Shown here: piece after piece, positions 15,708 to 25,580 of the stretch | Layout of the letters: each line of letters starts with the position of its first letter | Numbering within the stretch: the stretch's first letter is position 1 | Assembly: GCA_964615095.1 (NCBI GenBank) | Contig: CAZTPX010000037.1 | Location: 1 to 64,000 of the forward strand | Reading direction: 5' to 3' | DNA length: 64,000 nt | Source: JANXQG01 sp964615095 | GTDB lineage: Bacteria; Planctomycetota; Planctomycetia; Pirellulales; Thermoguttaceae | The notes under the pieces: model-generated | Seen by the model: only the letters and a program-made list of their open reading frames with translations | Told to the model about the DNA's origin: nothing | The model's database searches: none | Program-made: the position numbers and the translations under genes

Positions 15708-18692
15708 ATGAAAGCGGAGAATAATGATGGCCGGCAAGATGCGGCGGAGTGCATCCGCGTCCACGGCGCCCGCACGCACAACCTGCAAAACCTCGACCTG
15801 ACTTTGCCCCGCGACCGGCTCGTCGTGCTCACCGGTCCCAGCGGATCGGGCAAGAGCTCGCTGGCCTTCGATACGCTCTATGCCGAAGGGCAGCGGCAAT
15901 ATATCGAAAGCCTCTCGCCCTACGCCCGGCAGTTCCTCCATCAACTCGAACGGCCTGACGTCGACCTGATCGAGGGCCTGCAACCGACGATCTCCATCGA
16001 TCAGCGGGCGGGCAGCCACAACCCCCGCAGCACGGTGGCCACGGTCACCGAGATCTACGATTACCTGCGGCTGGCCTATGCCCGGCTGGGCGAGTCGACT
16101 TGCTATCAGTGCGGCCTGCCCATCCGCCAGCAGTCGCCGGAAGAGATCCAGGAAACGCTGCTCTCCCGCCCGGCCGGCACGCGGATGATGATCCTGGCCC
16201 CCATCGTGCGCGGCCGCAAAGGGCAGCACCGCGAGGCCATCGAAGGCATTCGCAAGGCCGGCTTCGTCCGCGCGCGGATCGACGGCGAGGTGCTGGAGGT
16301 CAACGAGCCGCCGGAACTCGTGCCGCAGAAGGCCCACACGATCGAGGCCATCGTCGACCGCGTCGTGATCCGTGAGGGTGTGGAAGCGCGGCTGGCCGAG
16401 TCGGTCCGCCTGGCCATCCGCCACGGCGAAGGGCTGGTGCTGGCCAGTTCCGAGTTCCGCGAAGGGACGGCCGCGCCGCAGTGGCGCGACGAGCTCTTCA
16501 GCACGCTCTACTCCTGCCCCGATTGCAAGATCAGCTACGAAGAGATCGAGCCGCGGACCTTCAGCTTCAACAGCCCCTACGGCGCCTGCCCGGCCTGCGA
16601 GGGTCTCGGCCAGCGCGTGGCCTTCGACCCGGACATGGTGGTCTCCGATCGCTCGCTCGCGCTGGATTCCGGGGCAATCGCGGCCTGGAAAGGCGCCTCG
16701 CCCGCGGCCCTGTGGAAGTACCGCGAGCTGTTGAAGCCGTGGGCCGATTCCAGCGGTGGAAGTTGGACTACGCCCCTCGCTGAGCTCAAGCCCAAAGCCC
16801 TGGAACAGCTCTTGCGCGGCGACGGCAAGCAGTTCCCCGGGCTGCTAACGCTGCTGGAAAAGGAATACTGCACGACGGTCAACGAGACGCGGCGCGAAAC
16901 GCTCGAGGCCTTTCGCGGGCAGATCGTTTGCCCCGAATGCAAGGGCGCGCGGCTGCGGCCAGAGGCCCGCGCGGTGCGTCTGGCGGGAAAGGCGATCCAC
17001 GAGGTGACCGCCGCCAATGTCGCCGCCGCCCGAGAGTTTTTCCAAGGCCTCGCGGACTCTGTAGGGAACGGCGGGGCACCCGCGCAGCGGGTCGATGCCG
17101 TTCCGCCCGGCCTCCGTGCCGTTCCTCCAGACGCGGAACGGCAGGGAGGCCGTTCCCTACAAGAGTTGCCGCTTGCCCAAGATCGCCGCGCGATCGCCCA
17201 GCCGATCCTGGGCGAGATCCTTTCCCGCTTGGATTTCCTTGGCAAGGTCGGATTGGGTTACCTCACGCTCGACCGACCGGCCGAAACCTTAAGCGGCGGC
17301 GAGTTGCAACGTGTTCGCTTGGCCAGCGGACTAGGTTCCGGGCTGGTAGGCGTGTGCTACGTGCTCGACGAGCCTTCCGTCGGGCTGCATCCCCGCGATA
17401 ACCAACGCTTGATCGAGGCCTTGGAAAATCTGCAAGCCCGCGGCAACACGGTGCTGGTGGTCGAGCACGACGAGGCGATCATGCGGCGTGCCGATTGGCT
17501 GGTCGACTTGGGGCCTGGCGCAGGGCGGCACGGCGGGCGGATCGTGGCCCAGGGCACGCCCGGCGAGGTTGCGGCCGACCCGTCCTCGCTCACTGGCCGC
17601 TACCTGGCCGGCGTGGAGCAGATCCCCGTGCCCGCCCAGCGCCGCCGCGTGGCCATGACCCGCGCGATTACGATCGAAGGTGTGACCACGAACAACCTCA
17701 AGGACGTCACGGCAAGATTTCCGCTCTCGGCCCTGGTTTGTGTGACGGGCGTGAGCGGATCGGGCAAGAGCTCACTGCTGAACGAGACGCTTGTGCGGGC
17801 CTTGGTCCGCCGGCTGGGCGGCGTGGCCCCCAAGCCCGGTCCGCATACGAGCCTGCGTGGCGCCAGCCAGATCGACAAGGTCGTGGGCATCGACCAGTCG
17901 CCCATCGGCCGCACGCCGCGCAGCAATCCGGCCACCTACACCGGCGTGTTCGACGAGGTCCGCAAGGTCTTTGCCGGCACCCGCGAGGCCCGGGCCTTGG
18001 GCTACAAGTCAGGCCGCTTCAGTTTCAACGTCAAGGGTGGCCGCTGCGAGGAGTGCCAGGGCCAAGGGCAGCGGCGGATCGAAATGAACTTCCTGCCGGA
18101 CCTGTACGTGCCCTGCGCGGCATGCCGGGGCAAACGCTTCGATCGCCAGACGCTGGAGATCCGCTACCGCGGTCTGACCATCGCCGACGTGCTGGACCTG
18201 CGGGTTGACGAAGCGGTGGAGTTCTTCCAGAACCACACGGGCATCGCCCGGCTGCTGAGCAGCTTGCAGCAAGTGGGCCTGGGCTACGTCACGCTGGGCC
18301 AGTCGTCCACAACGCTCAGCGGCGGCGAGGCCCAGCGGGTCAAGCTGGCCAACGAATTGGGCCGCGTCGATACGGGCAAGACGTTTTACATTCTCGACGA
18401 GCCGACCACCGGCCTGCACTTCGACGATATCAAGAAGCTACTAGCCGTGCTCGGCCGGTTGGTCGACCTGGGCAACACGGTGGTCGTAATCGAGCACAAC
18501 GTGGACGTGATGAAGACTGCCGATTGGATCATCGATCTGGGTCCCGAGGGCGGCGAGAAGGGCGGCTACGTTGTGGCCACCGGCACGCCCGAGCAGATCG
18601 CGGCCATCGAGGATAATAGCACGGGAAGGTTTCTGAAGAAAGTCCTTGACGGGGAAGCGAGTAGTATCGGCTTGTCCCGTAGGGGCATTTGA
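15708..18692 (+). CDS. uvrA: Excinuclease ABC subunit A
   Basis: UvrA is the damage-sensing ATPase of nucleotide excision repair. The 994-residue sequence has both ABC ATPase halves (GPSGSGKSSLAFD; GVSGSGKSSLLNE), two signature motifs (LSGGELQRVRLA; LSGGEAQRVKLA), Walker B segments ending in DEP, and CxxC zinc modules (CYQCG, CPDC, CPAC, CEECQGQG, CAAC). Between FFQGLADS (about residue 445) and DRRAIAQPILGEI it carries about 38 extra residues rich in Gly, Pro and Arg, encoded mostly by a 100-base palindrome (17061-17160) that keeps the frame. The insert lies in a variable linker, so the protein is probably still active. Confidence 0.95.
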   Translation: MKAENNDGRQDAAECIRVHGARTHNLQNLDLTLPRDRLVVLTGPSGSGKSSLAFDTLYAEGQRQYIESLSPYARQFLHQLERPDVDLIEGLQPTISIDQRAGSHNPRSTVATVTEIYDYLRLAYARLGESTCYQCGLPIRQQSPEEIQETLLSRPAGTRMMILAPIVRGRKGQHREAIEGIRKAGFVRARIDGEVLEVNEPPELVPQKAHTIEAIVDRVVIREGVEARLAESVRLAIRHGEGLVLASSEFREGTAAPQWRDELFSTLYSCPDCKISYEEIEPRTFSFNSPYGACPACEGLGQRVAFDPDMVVSDRSLALDSGAIAAWKGASPAALWKYRELLKPWADSSGGSWTTPLAELKPKALEQLLRGDGKQFPGLLTLLEKEYCTTVNETRRETLEAFRGQIVCPECKGARLRPEARAVRLAGKAIHEVTAANVAAAREFFQGLADSVGNGGAPAQRVDAVPPGLRAVPPDAERQGGRSLQELPLAQDRRAIAQPILGEILSRLDFLGKVGLGYLTLDRPAETLSGGELQRVRLASGLGSGLVGVCYVLDEPSVGLHPRDNQRLIEALENLQARGNTVLVVEHDEAIMRRADWLVDLGPGAGRHGGRIVAQGTPGEVAADPSSLTGRYLAGVEQIPVPAQRRRVAMTRAITIEGVTTNNLKDVTARFPLSALVCVTGVSGSGKSSLLNETLVRALVRRLGGVAPKPGPHTSLRGASQIDKVVGIDQSPIGRTPRSNPATYTGVFDEVRKVFAGTREARALGYKSGRFSFNVKGGRCEECQGQGQRRIEMNFLPDLYVPCAACRGKRFDRQTLEIRYRGLTIADVLDLRVDEAVEFFQNHTGIARLLSSLQQVGLGYVTLGQSSTTLSGGEAQRVKLANELGRVDTGKTFYILDEPTTGLHFDDIKKLLAVLGRLVDLGNTVVVIEHNVDVMKTADWIIDLGPEGGEKGGYVVATGTPEQIAAIEDNSTGRFLKKVLDGEASSIGLSRRGI
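17061..17160. repeat. Palindromic element inserted in frame within uvrA
   Basis: The 100-base element starts GTAGGGAACGGC and ends GCCGTTCCCTAC. The flanks ACTCT/AAGAGT extend the pairing with one bulge. The ends GTAGG...CCTAC resemble the two-hairpin element family of this window. The open reading frame is preserved through it. Confidence 0.85.
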
Positions 18693-18746
18693 ACCGCGAA
18701 TTGCCTCCTCCATCGTCCCAAGAACTCCTTCCGCACCGTCTTTCGA

Positions 18747-19019
18747 TTATGCAGGTGACGACGAAGCTCGTTCTAACGTCGAACGGGCGCGGGCCTGGAG
18801 GACGGCAATCACATCGACCGCGTCGACATAATCTTCATAGTCGGCGCGTTCTTCATCCGTGAGTTGGCCCTCGTTGGCCTTTGCGGCAAGCTCGGCGATC
18901 CGAGACTGTATTGCCGGATTGGGGCGCAAAGAAACTAAACGCTGGGCCAATTCCGGCGTAAAACACTGTGCGACCGGCTCGAGGAGTCGATCAAAATAGG
19001 AAACATCGACGATTGCCAT
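18747..19019 (-). CDS. Orphan small helical protein related to HNH partner proteins
   Basis: The protein has 90 residues and is helical. Its stretch PAIQSRIAELAAKANEGQL, then TDEERADYE and LQARARSTL, lines up closely with PSIQARLDELIARNREGRL, SSDEAAELD and VRTRARYTL in the HNH partner protein at 36810-37061. Here no HNH gene follows: downstream on this strand is the 3' end of uvrA on the opposite strand. It may be a leftover antitoxin or adaptor, or it may act on a nuclease elsewhere. A TATACT box lies just upstream of the ATG. Confidence 0.65.
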   Translation of the reverse strand: MAIVDVSYFDRLLEPVAQCFTPELAQRLVSLRPNPAIQSRIAELAAKANEGQLTDEERADYEDYVDAVDVIAVLQARARSTLERASSSPA

Positions 19020-19230
19020 GATAAATAGTATACCATTTGGGCGCTGAAACGGGAAGACGTAGGGCCGTTTCCGACCGGTTTCTGGCCAGCCGGCGGCCGA
19101 ACAGAGGGCGCTAATACGGATTGGCCGGGATTGGCCGTTATAAGGCATTCTCGTCAAAGAAAGAGCAGCTTGACTTCCGCCCCGGCGCGGAGTATGGTGG
19201 ACACGTCCCCCATAACCAAGGAGCTGATCC

Positions 19231-20076
19231 ATGAACGCCCGCCGGCAGCCTTTCGTTTCTTTCGATCGATTCCTTTTCACCCTGGCAGCGTCGCTTTCCT
19301 TGACGCTGTGCCTCCCGCCTGCAGCGGTCCTGGCCGACGAACCGGTCGCCCCCGAAAAGCCCATCAGGCTTTTCAACGGCAAGGACCTGAGCGGCTTCAG
19401 CACCTGGCTCAAGGCCACCGGCCACGACGACCCGCACCACGTGTTCAGCGTCGTGGACGGCAAGATTCGCATTTCCGGCGAGGGCCTGGGATACCTGGCC
19501 ACCGACCGGGCCTACAAGAACTACCACCTCACGCTGGAGTACAAGTGGGGCAAGTTCACCACCGACCCGGCTTCGGTGCGCAACTCAGGGGCCTTGCTCA
19601 ACGGCATCGGTCCCGACGGCGGGGCGGGCGACGGCGCCTGGATGACTTGCCTGGAATGCCAGATCGCCCAAGGCTGCGAGGGAGACCTGATCGTCATTCG
19701 CGGCAAGGACGCCAACGGCCGACTCATTCCCGCCACGGCCACCAGCGAAACGGAGACGGCCGCCGACGGCAACACGCGCTGGAAGGCGGGAGGCCGGAAA
19801 ACGGTCTACTCCGGCAAGCAGTTCTGGTGGTCGAAACATCAGCCGTTCTTCCAGGAGCGGCTCGACAACCGGGGCAAGGACGACGCCGCCAGCCCCTTGG
19901 ACCAGTGGACCCGCGTGGAGTGTATCATGGAGGGCCGCCACCTGACGATCAAGATCAACGGCGTCACTGTCAATGAATTCAGTGACGTCATGCCCTCTGC
20001 CGGCAAGATCCTGTTGCAGAACGAGGGCAGCGAGATTTATTACCGCAATGTCGAGTTACTGCCATTGAAAAAATAG
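19231..20076 (+). CDS. Secreted DUF1080 (3-keto-disaccharide hydrolase type) protein
   Basis: The protein has 281 residues with a signal peptide ending near VLADEP. A DUF1080 domain of laminarin-lectin-like fold follows: LFNGKDLSGFSTW at the start, YLATDRAYKNYHLTLEYKW, and the C-terminal ILLQNEGSEIYYRNVELLPL. Family members are linked to 3-keto-glycoside hydrolysis or sugar binding. It heads an operon with a Tat-exported Gfo/Idh/MocA oxidoreductase (16-base gap) and a sugar isomerase-like protein, a set typical of planctomycete 3-keto-sugar metabolism. Confidence 0.88.
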   Translation: MNARRQPFVSFDRFLFTLAASLSLTLCLPPAAVLADEPVAPEKPIRLFNGKDLSGFSTWLKATGHDDPHHVFSVVDGKIRISGEGLGYLATDRAYKNYHLTLEYKWGKFTTDPASVRNSGALLNGIGPDGGAGDGAWMTCLECQIAQGCEGDLIVIRGKDANGRLIPATATSETETAADGNTRWKAGGRKTVYSGKQFWWSKHQPFFQERLDNRGKDDAASPLDQWTRVECIMEGRHLTIKINGVTVNEFSDVMPSAGKILLQNEGSEIYYRNVELLPLKK

Positions 20077-20092
20077 AAACCGAGGACCTATC

Positions 20093-21436
20093 ATGAACAA
20101 ACCTGATTCTTCACAGCCCGGGCACCATGTACTCATGGTCGGCGGCGGGCGGCGCGATTTTCTCAAGGCCACGGCCCTGGCGGGCGGCGGCATGTTGGCC
20201 AGCGGCATCCTAGGCAGCCCACGGCCGGCGTTCGGTGTGCATGCCAGCGGCAGCGATCTCTTGCGCATCGGGCTGGTCGGCTGCGGTAGCCGCGGGACGG
20301 GCGCGGCGGCCGACGCCCTGCAGGCCGATCCCAACGTGAAGCTCGTGGCCATGGCCGACCTCTTCGAGGACCGCCTCAAGAGCAGCCTGGCCATTCTGCA
20401 AAAAGACGAGCAGACCGCCAAGAAGACGGCCGTCTCGCCCGAGCGGCGATTTGTCGGCTTCGACGCCTATAAGCAACTCATGGCTAGCGGCGTGGACGTG
20501 GTGCTCCTGGCCACGCCGCCGCATTACCGCCCCATGCACATCAAAGCGGCCATCGAGGCCGGGCTGCACGTCTTCGCCGAGAAGCCGGTGGCCGTCGACG
20601 CCCCCGGCGTCCGCAGCGTGCTGGCCACCGCCGCCGAGGCCAAGAAGAAGCACCTCTCGCTGGTTTCGGGACTGTGCCTGCGCTGCTCCTACGGCTTCCG
20701 CGACCTCATCCACCGTGTCCACAACGGGGCGGCCGGCGAGATCCACACCCTCCAGGCCAACGATTATCGCGGCGCGATCTGGACCAAGACCCGCATGCTG
20801 GGCGAAGACGACATGCACTGGCAGAACCGCAATTGGTACTACTACACCTGGCTCTCCGGCGACTTCAACGTCGAGCAGCACGTCCACTTCCTCGACGTCT
20901 GCTCATGGGTCATGAAGAACGAGTATCCGGTCAAGGCCATTGGCATGGGCGGCCGGCAGGTCCGCAACGGGCCGCAGTTCGGCAACATCTTCGACCATCA
21001 CAGCGTGGTTTACGAGTACGAGAATGGGGCCAGGCTCTTCGCCAACACGCGGCAGCAGGCCGGCTGCGAGGGCGACTTGAGCGCCGTGGCCACCGGCAGC
21101 AAAGGCCGGGCGCTCTTCTCGGAAAGAAAGGCCGGGATCCGGCTGGACGGCGGCGCCGAGAAATGGGTCTACCGCGGCCCGGAGAACAACATCTACCACA
21201 CCGAACATGACGAGATGTTCGCCGCCATCCGCAAGGGCCTGACGATCAACCAGGGCGAATACGTGGCCAAGAGCACGCTGTTGGCGATCCTCGGTCGGAT
21301 GGCCACCTACACGGGACAGGTCATCACCTGGGAGCAGGCGCTGAACTCGAAGGAGGACCTCTCGCCGCCCAAGTACGAGTGGGGCCCGCTGCCCGAGCCG
21401 CGCGTGGCCATGCCCGGCATGACACCGTTTATTTAA
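20093..21436 (+). CDS. Gfo/Idh/MocA family oxidoreductase, Tat-exported
   Basis: The protein has 447 residues. A twin-arginine leader (RRDFLKATALAGGGMLA) directs folded export. The Rossmann domain follows with GLVGCGSRGTGAAADAL, then the family's EKP-type motif in HVFAEKPVAVD, which carries the catalytic lysine. It is an NAD(P)-dependent sugar dehydrogenase or epimerase; its place after a DUF1080 gene suggests oxidation of sugars to 3-keto forms. The export implies cofactor loading before transport. Confidence 0.9.
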   Translation: MNKPDSSQPGHHVLMVGGGRRDFLKATALAGGGMLASGILGSPRPAFGVHASGSDLLRIGLVGCGSRGTGAAADALQADPNVKLVAMADLFEDRLKSSLAILQKDEQTAKKTAVSPERRFVGFDAYKQLMASGVDVVLLATPPHYRPMHIKAAIEAGLHVFAEKPVAVDAPGVRSVLATAAEAKKKHLSLVSGLCLRCSYGFRDLIHRVHNGAAGEIHTLQANDYRGAIWTKTRMLGEDDMHWQNRNWYYYTWLSGDFNVEQHVHFLDVCSWVMKNEYPVKAIGMGGRQVRNGPQFGNIFDHHSVVYEYENGARLFANTRQQAGCEGDLSAVATGSKGRALFSERKAGIRLDGGAEKWVYRGPENNIYHTEHDEMFAAIRKGLTINQGEYVAKSTLLAILGRMATYTGQVITWEQALNSKEDLSPPKYEWGPLPEPRVAMPGMTPFI

Positions 21437-21450
21437 TGGAGTTCCCCATC

Positions 21451-22428
21451 ATGTCTACACAAGAACTTCCCCGGCGGTCTTTTTTGCGCCTGGCCACTGC
21501 GGCGGCAGCGGGCACGGCGCTGGTGCGGACTGTCGAGACGGCCGCCGCCGGTCCGTCCGATCCTCAGAAACCGGCCAGCCCCACGCGGTTCCAGATCGCC
21601 TGCATGACGTTGCCCTACTCGCAGTTTCCCTTGCAGCGGGCGCTGACGGGCATCCGCGCGGCAGGCTACCAGTACGTGGCCTGGGGCACCACGCACCGCG
21701 AGCCGGGCGACCCGCAAACGCCGGTCATGCCCGCTGACGCCCCATTGCAAAAGGCCCGCGACCTGGCCAAGCGCTGCCGCGACCTGGGGCTGGAGCCGCT
21801 GATGATGTTCTCCATGATCTATCCCGAGGCGGCCAACGGCCTGGAAGTGCTCACGCAGCGGCTCAAGCAGGCCGAGGCGGCCGGCCTTCCCCAGGTGCTC
21901 ACCTTCGGCCATACCGAGGGCGGCAGCCGCCCCGTGTGGATCGAGCGGTTCAGGAAGCTCGGCCCCATCGCCCGCGACCACGGCGTCGTGCTTGTGGTCA
22001 AGCAGCACGGCGGCTCGACGGGCACCGGAGCGGCCTGCGGGGAGATCATTCATGAAGTCAACGACCCGGGCATCGTGCTCGGTTACGACGCCGGCAATGT
22101 GCTGGACTACCTGCACCTCGATCCGATCCCCGACATCCGCAAGTGCGCCGACGCGGTCCGCAGTTTCTGCATCAAGGACCACCGCAACTGGCCCAAGAGT
22201 CAGGATTGCGGGCCTGGCTTCGGCGAGATCGACCATTACAAGCTCTTGGGCACGGTGGCCTTCACGGGCCTGCGCATGCCGCTGTGCTGCGAGAACATCT
22301 CCGCGCCGCTGGTGCCTTATCCGCGGGAGCCGGAAGGTGTCGACCGCCTGGCCCGCCGCGCCCGCGAGTTCCTGGAGACGGTCATCGCGGGGTTGGAGGG
22401 CAGTCCCGGGGACATAATCAAGACCTAA
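21451..22428 (+). CDS. Tat-exported sugar phosphate isomerase/epimerase-like TIM-barrel protein
   Basis: The protein has 325 residues, with the leader RRSFLRLATAAAAG and then a xylose-isomerase-like (AP endonuclease 2 family) barrel. Typical strands include VLVVKQHGGSTGTG, IVLGYDAGNVLDY and SFCIKDHR. I chose ATG 21451 with GGAG upstream. It closes the three-gene sugar operon. Its stop codon overlaps by four bases the stop of the convergent addA-like gene. Confidence 0.85.
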   Translation: MSTQELPRRSFLRLATAAAAGTALVRTVETAAAGPSDPQKPASPTRFQIACMTLPYSQFPLQRALTGIRAAGYQYVAWGTTHREPGDPQTPVMPADAPLQKARDLAKRCRDLGLEPLMMFSMIYPEAANGLEVLTQRLKQAEAAGLPQVLTFGHTEGGSRPVWIERFRKLGPIARDHGVVLVVKQHGGSTGTGAACGEIIHEVNDPGIVLGYDAGNVLDYLHLDPIPDIRKCADAVRSFCIKDHRNWPKSQDCGPGFGEIDHYKLLGTVAFTGLRMPLCCENISAPLVPYPREPEGVDRLARRAREFLETVIAGLEGSPGDIIKT

Positions 22429-25400
22429 ACCGCCCTTTTAACGCCCGGGCCTACGAACAATAACCGCGCCGAAACCTGCGCGGGATCGATCGCCAACATC
22501 GCCGCGGCGGCACGGCGGTAGGCCGCAAGCTGCGGCCGGTATTGCTCCACGCGGGCGTCGATTGCCCGTGGGTCGTCGCCGGGCACCTCGTCAGTCTTGA
22601 AGTCGAGGATGTCGGCGGCGACGACTTGCTGGCCGTCGCGCAACACCACCAGGCGATCGAACGCGCCGCGGAGGATGCCGCCCTCGTCGCCCACGGCAAA
22701 CGACCGCTCGCGGAAAAGCTCCCAAACCGGCGCTTGGATGCCGGCCGATACATGCACCCGGCAGCCTTCTTCGTCGGCGGGCTGCTGATACGTGGCCTTC
22801 CGCAGGGCCGCGACAACCGCCGGCTTTCGCAACGACGTGCGAAAGCGGACCAGTAACTCCGGCAGGTCGAGGTGCTCGAGTTTCTTCGCGCAGGCAATCT
22901 GCCGCAAGGCCGCGTCGTCCGGCTCGCCGTCTTCCAGCCAGCCGATCTGTTCGAACCAGAGGTGCAACAAGGTGCCACGATCCAGCGCCTGGCCGCGTTC
23001 CAGCCGCAACTGTGAAGCCAGATGCACCAGCCCGCCGCCTTCTAGCCGCGACGGGCTGCGGTGATCGAGCCCGCGCGTCGGCTGTTCCGGCCGCTGGGGC
23101 CAGTGCAGCGGCCCCGTCGGGGCAACCTCAGCGGCGGAAACGGCGCGGCTTTCAATCTTCGTGAACCATAGCGGATCGCCGTGCTCGTAGAGCGTCGTCT
23201 CCGCCTCGGTCGCATCGCTGCCGGCCAGGGCCGTACGCAGCACGCCCGCAAACGTGTAGGGGACGGTCTTCTCGTTAGCCTTCGACGGGGCGATGACCAT
23301 GTGCAGGCTGTAGACGGCCCGGGTCAAGGCCACGTACAGCAGACACAACGATTCTTCCACTACCCGCTCCTCGTGGGCGGCGAACATCCGCTGGAATTCG
23401 GCGGGCAAGATCTCGCGCAGGTCTTTCGAGACGTAGCGGCAGACCCGCTCGATGCGGGCGGCCGGTTTCGGACAGCCCGCCACAATCTCCGGTGGCTGAC
23501 CGCTCATGCCCACGTCCAACTCCGGCAACACGACGATGTCGAACTGCAGGCCCTTGCACTGGTGGACGGTCATCACGCGGACGCGGGCCGACGTGGGATC
23601 TTCCACGCGCTGCTGTTCGACCAGGTTGACGAAATCCGTCGCCCGCAGCGTGGCCCGGTCCTCGTAGCGGTAGGCCATTTCCACGAGTTGCGCGAGCCGG
23701 CTCACGTCGCGGCGGTCGCAGGCCGCGGCCAAGGTCTCGGCCCAGCCTTCCAGCACCGGCCCGTAGCCCTCGACCATCAACCGCCGGCGGACCTCTTCGG
23801 CCAAGTGCCAGGCGGCGGGCGAATCGCAATGCTCGGCAAGCCCCACGTGTTCCGCCAGCGGCGAATGGGCCACATGGAACCGCGCGGTCGTGTCGCCGGG
23901 ATGATCGGCCAGGGTCAAGAGCGAAAGCAGGATCTGCACGGCGGGCGAGTCGGTCAAGGGGTTGCCGCCCTCCTCGCTGGCCTCGATCCCACGCAAGCGC
24001 AATTCGAAGATCAGCCGGGCCACGGCCACATTGCGGCGGACGAGCACGCCGATTTCGCATTGCGGCGACTGCTCGTGCAGCCGCTCGACTTCCGCGGCCG
24101 CATACCGTAGCGTGGCCGTTGCCTGGTCCTGGCCCTCCGCGGCCGCCGCCGCCGTGGCCAGGCGGCAGTAGCCGGGCAGCGTCTTGCGGGCGGTGGTGTG
24201 CTCCGTGAATCGCTCTGACCATTTGCGGGCTGCCGCTGGGCACTTGTTGAGCACGGCGTTGTTGGCAATGCCCTCGAACACGCGGTTCACGCAATCGATC
24301 ACCACGGGCGACGAGCGGAAGCTCTGGTTCAGGGCCTGCGAGGGCAGCGGGCCGAACTCCTCGTCCAGGGCGTCGAAGATCTCGGCCACGCCGCCCCGCC
24401 AGCCGTAGATGGCCTGCTTGACGTCGCCCACGCAGAAGAGCGAGCGCTCGCCGCCGCCGACCACGCGCTGGGCAAACGGCCGCAACACGCGCCATTGCAA
24501 GGCCGACGTGTCCTGGAACTCGTCCAAGAGCAGGTGCGCCACCTGGCCGTCGAGGCGATAGACGACCTCCTCCAGCCGCTCGCCGATGGCCCTTTCGCCC
24601 AGCCGCCGAGTGATGTCTTCGAACCGCAGCGACCGCTCGCTGGCCTTGAGACGCTGATAGGCTTCGTCGAAGCGTTCCAGCAAGTCATAGGTGGCCTTGG
24701 TCTGATCGGCAAAGCGGGCCAGCAGCACCGCCTTGGCATGTTTGACCAGGGGGCGATAAACCTCCAGGACGTCGGGCGGAATGGGATTGCCGTAGAACGT
24801 TTCACTGCCGTCGAAGACCTTCGCTCCCAGCCCTTTGCCGAGGAAACTCTCCCAGTCGTCGTCCCGGGCGCTGGCCAGGTCCTGGGCACGGGTCTTTTCA
24901 TAGCGCGCGCCCGGCAGCGGGACGTGCTCCAATGCCTCGACGGCCGCCGGCAACTCGGCCGTAGCGAGCTGTTTCGGGCGCGGCAGCGCTTGCCAGGCCT
25001 CAGCCGGGGCCTCGCAATAGATTGCGTACAGGGCCGTCACCAGCGAGGCGATCTGCTCGCTCACCGAGCGCGCGGCCTCGCCCTTGGTCAGCAGGTGCAT
25101 CAGCCGCAGGACGTCCTCCGTCTTCTCGCGCTTGAGCACCGCGCGGATGGCCTCCGCACGGATCGCCGCGTCTTCGATCTCGTCGGCGATCGCCCAGCCG
25201 GGCGGGAACCCCAGTTCCAGGCCGAAACTCTGCGCGATCTGCACGAAGAAGCTGTCCAACGTGCAGACTCGCAGGCGGTGCAGGTGGCGGACCATCTCGC
25301 GCAGCAGGCCAAGGCAGCGACTGCGGTCCAACGACACTCCCGCGACGTGCCGGGCCAACTCCGTGAGTTTCTTCGGCTCCAAGGCGGCCTCGGCCAGACG

Positions 25401-25580
25401 CACGAGCACGCGGTCCAGGATCTCGCCCGCCGCCTTGCGCGTGAAGGTTGTCGCCAGGATGCCGTCCAGCGGCTGGCGGGCGGCCAGGCCGATAAAACGG
25501 TTGCTGAGCTGGAACGTCTTGCCCGTGCCGGCCGAGGCGCGGATCACGGTGTGGGGTGCGGCGCTGTGTGTTTCGCTCAT
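22425..25580 (-). CDS. addA: AddA-like UvrD-family helicase/nuclease
   Basis: The protein has 1051 residues. It contains UvrD/Rep-type helicase motifs: IRASAGTGKTFQLSNRF (Walker A), LLLDEFQDTSALQWRVL (DExx), GDVKQAIYGWRGG, VMTVHQCKGLQFD and YVALTRA. The C-terminus has a RecB-type nuclease site (ILDFKTDE, then QYRPQLAAYRRA). Together with the upstream gene it should form an AddAB double-strand-break resection enzyme. The ATG at 25580 overlaps the TGA of the upstream gene as ATGA, indicating translational coupling. A longer reading frame upstream of that ATG is only a shadow. Confidence 0.85.
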   Translation of the reverse strand: MSETHSAAPHTVIRASAGTGKTFQLSNRFIGLAARQPLDGILATTFTRKAAGEILDRVLVRLAEAALEPKKLTELARHVAGVSLDRSRCLGLLREMVRHLHRLRVCTLDSFFVQIAQSFGLELGFPPGWAIADEIEDAAIRAEAIRAVLKREKTEDVLRLMHLLTKGEAARSVSEQIASLVTALYAIYCEAPAEAWQALPRPKQLATAELPAAVEALEHVPLPGARYEKTRAQDLASARDDDWESFLGKGLGAKVFDGSETFYGNPIPPDVLEVYRPLVKHAKAVLLARFADQTKATYDLLERFDEAYQRLKASERSLRFEDITRRLGERAIGERLEEVVYRLDGQVAHLLLDEFQDTSALQWRVLRPFAQRVVGGGERSLFCVGDVKQAIYGWRGGVAEIFDALDEEFGPLPSQALNQSFRSSPVVIDCVNRVFEGIANNAVLNKCPAAARKWSERFTEHTTARKTLPGYCRLATAAAAAEGQDQATATLRYAAAEVERLHEQSPQCEIGVLVRRNVAVARLIFELRLRGIEASEEGGNPLTDSPAVQILLSLLTLADHPGDTTARFHVAHSPLAEHVGLAEHCDSPAAWHLAEEVRRRLMVEGYGPVLEGWAETLAAACDRRDVSRLAQLVEMAYRYEDRATLRATDFVNLVEQQRVEDPTSARVRVMTVHQCKGLQFDIVVLPELDVGMSGQPPEIVAGCPKPAARIERVCRYVSKDLREILPAEFQRMFAAHEERVVEESLCLLYVALTRAVYSLHMVIAPSKANEKTVPYTFAGVLRTALAGSDATEAETTLYEHGDPLWFTKIESRAVSAAEVAPTGPLHWPQRPEQPTRGLDHRSPSRLEGGGLVHLASQLRLERGQALDRGTLLHLWFEQIGWLEDGEPDDAALRQIACAKKLEHLDLPELLVRFRTSLRKPAVVAALRKATYQQPADEEGCRVHVSAGIQAPVWELFRERSFAVGDEGGILRGAFDRLVVLRDGQQVVAADILDFKTDEVPGDDPRAIDARVEQYRPQLAAYRRAAAAMLAIDPAQVSARLLFVGPGVKRAV

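Noticed and set aside
18660..18720. Possible tRNA 3' end near GGGGCATTTGAACC
   Set aside because: No cloverleaf can be built; it is the end of uvrA and its 3' flank. No tRNA or rRNA gene was recognised in the window.
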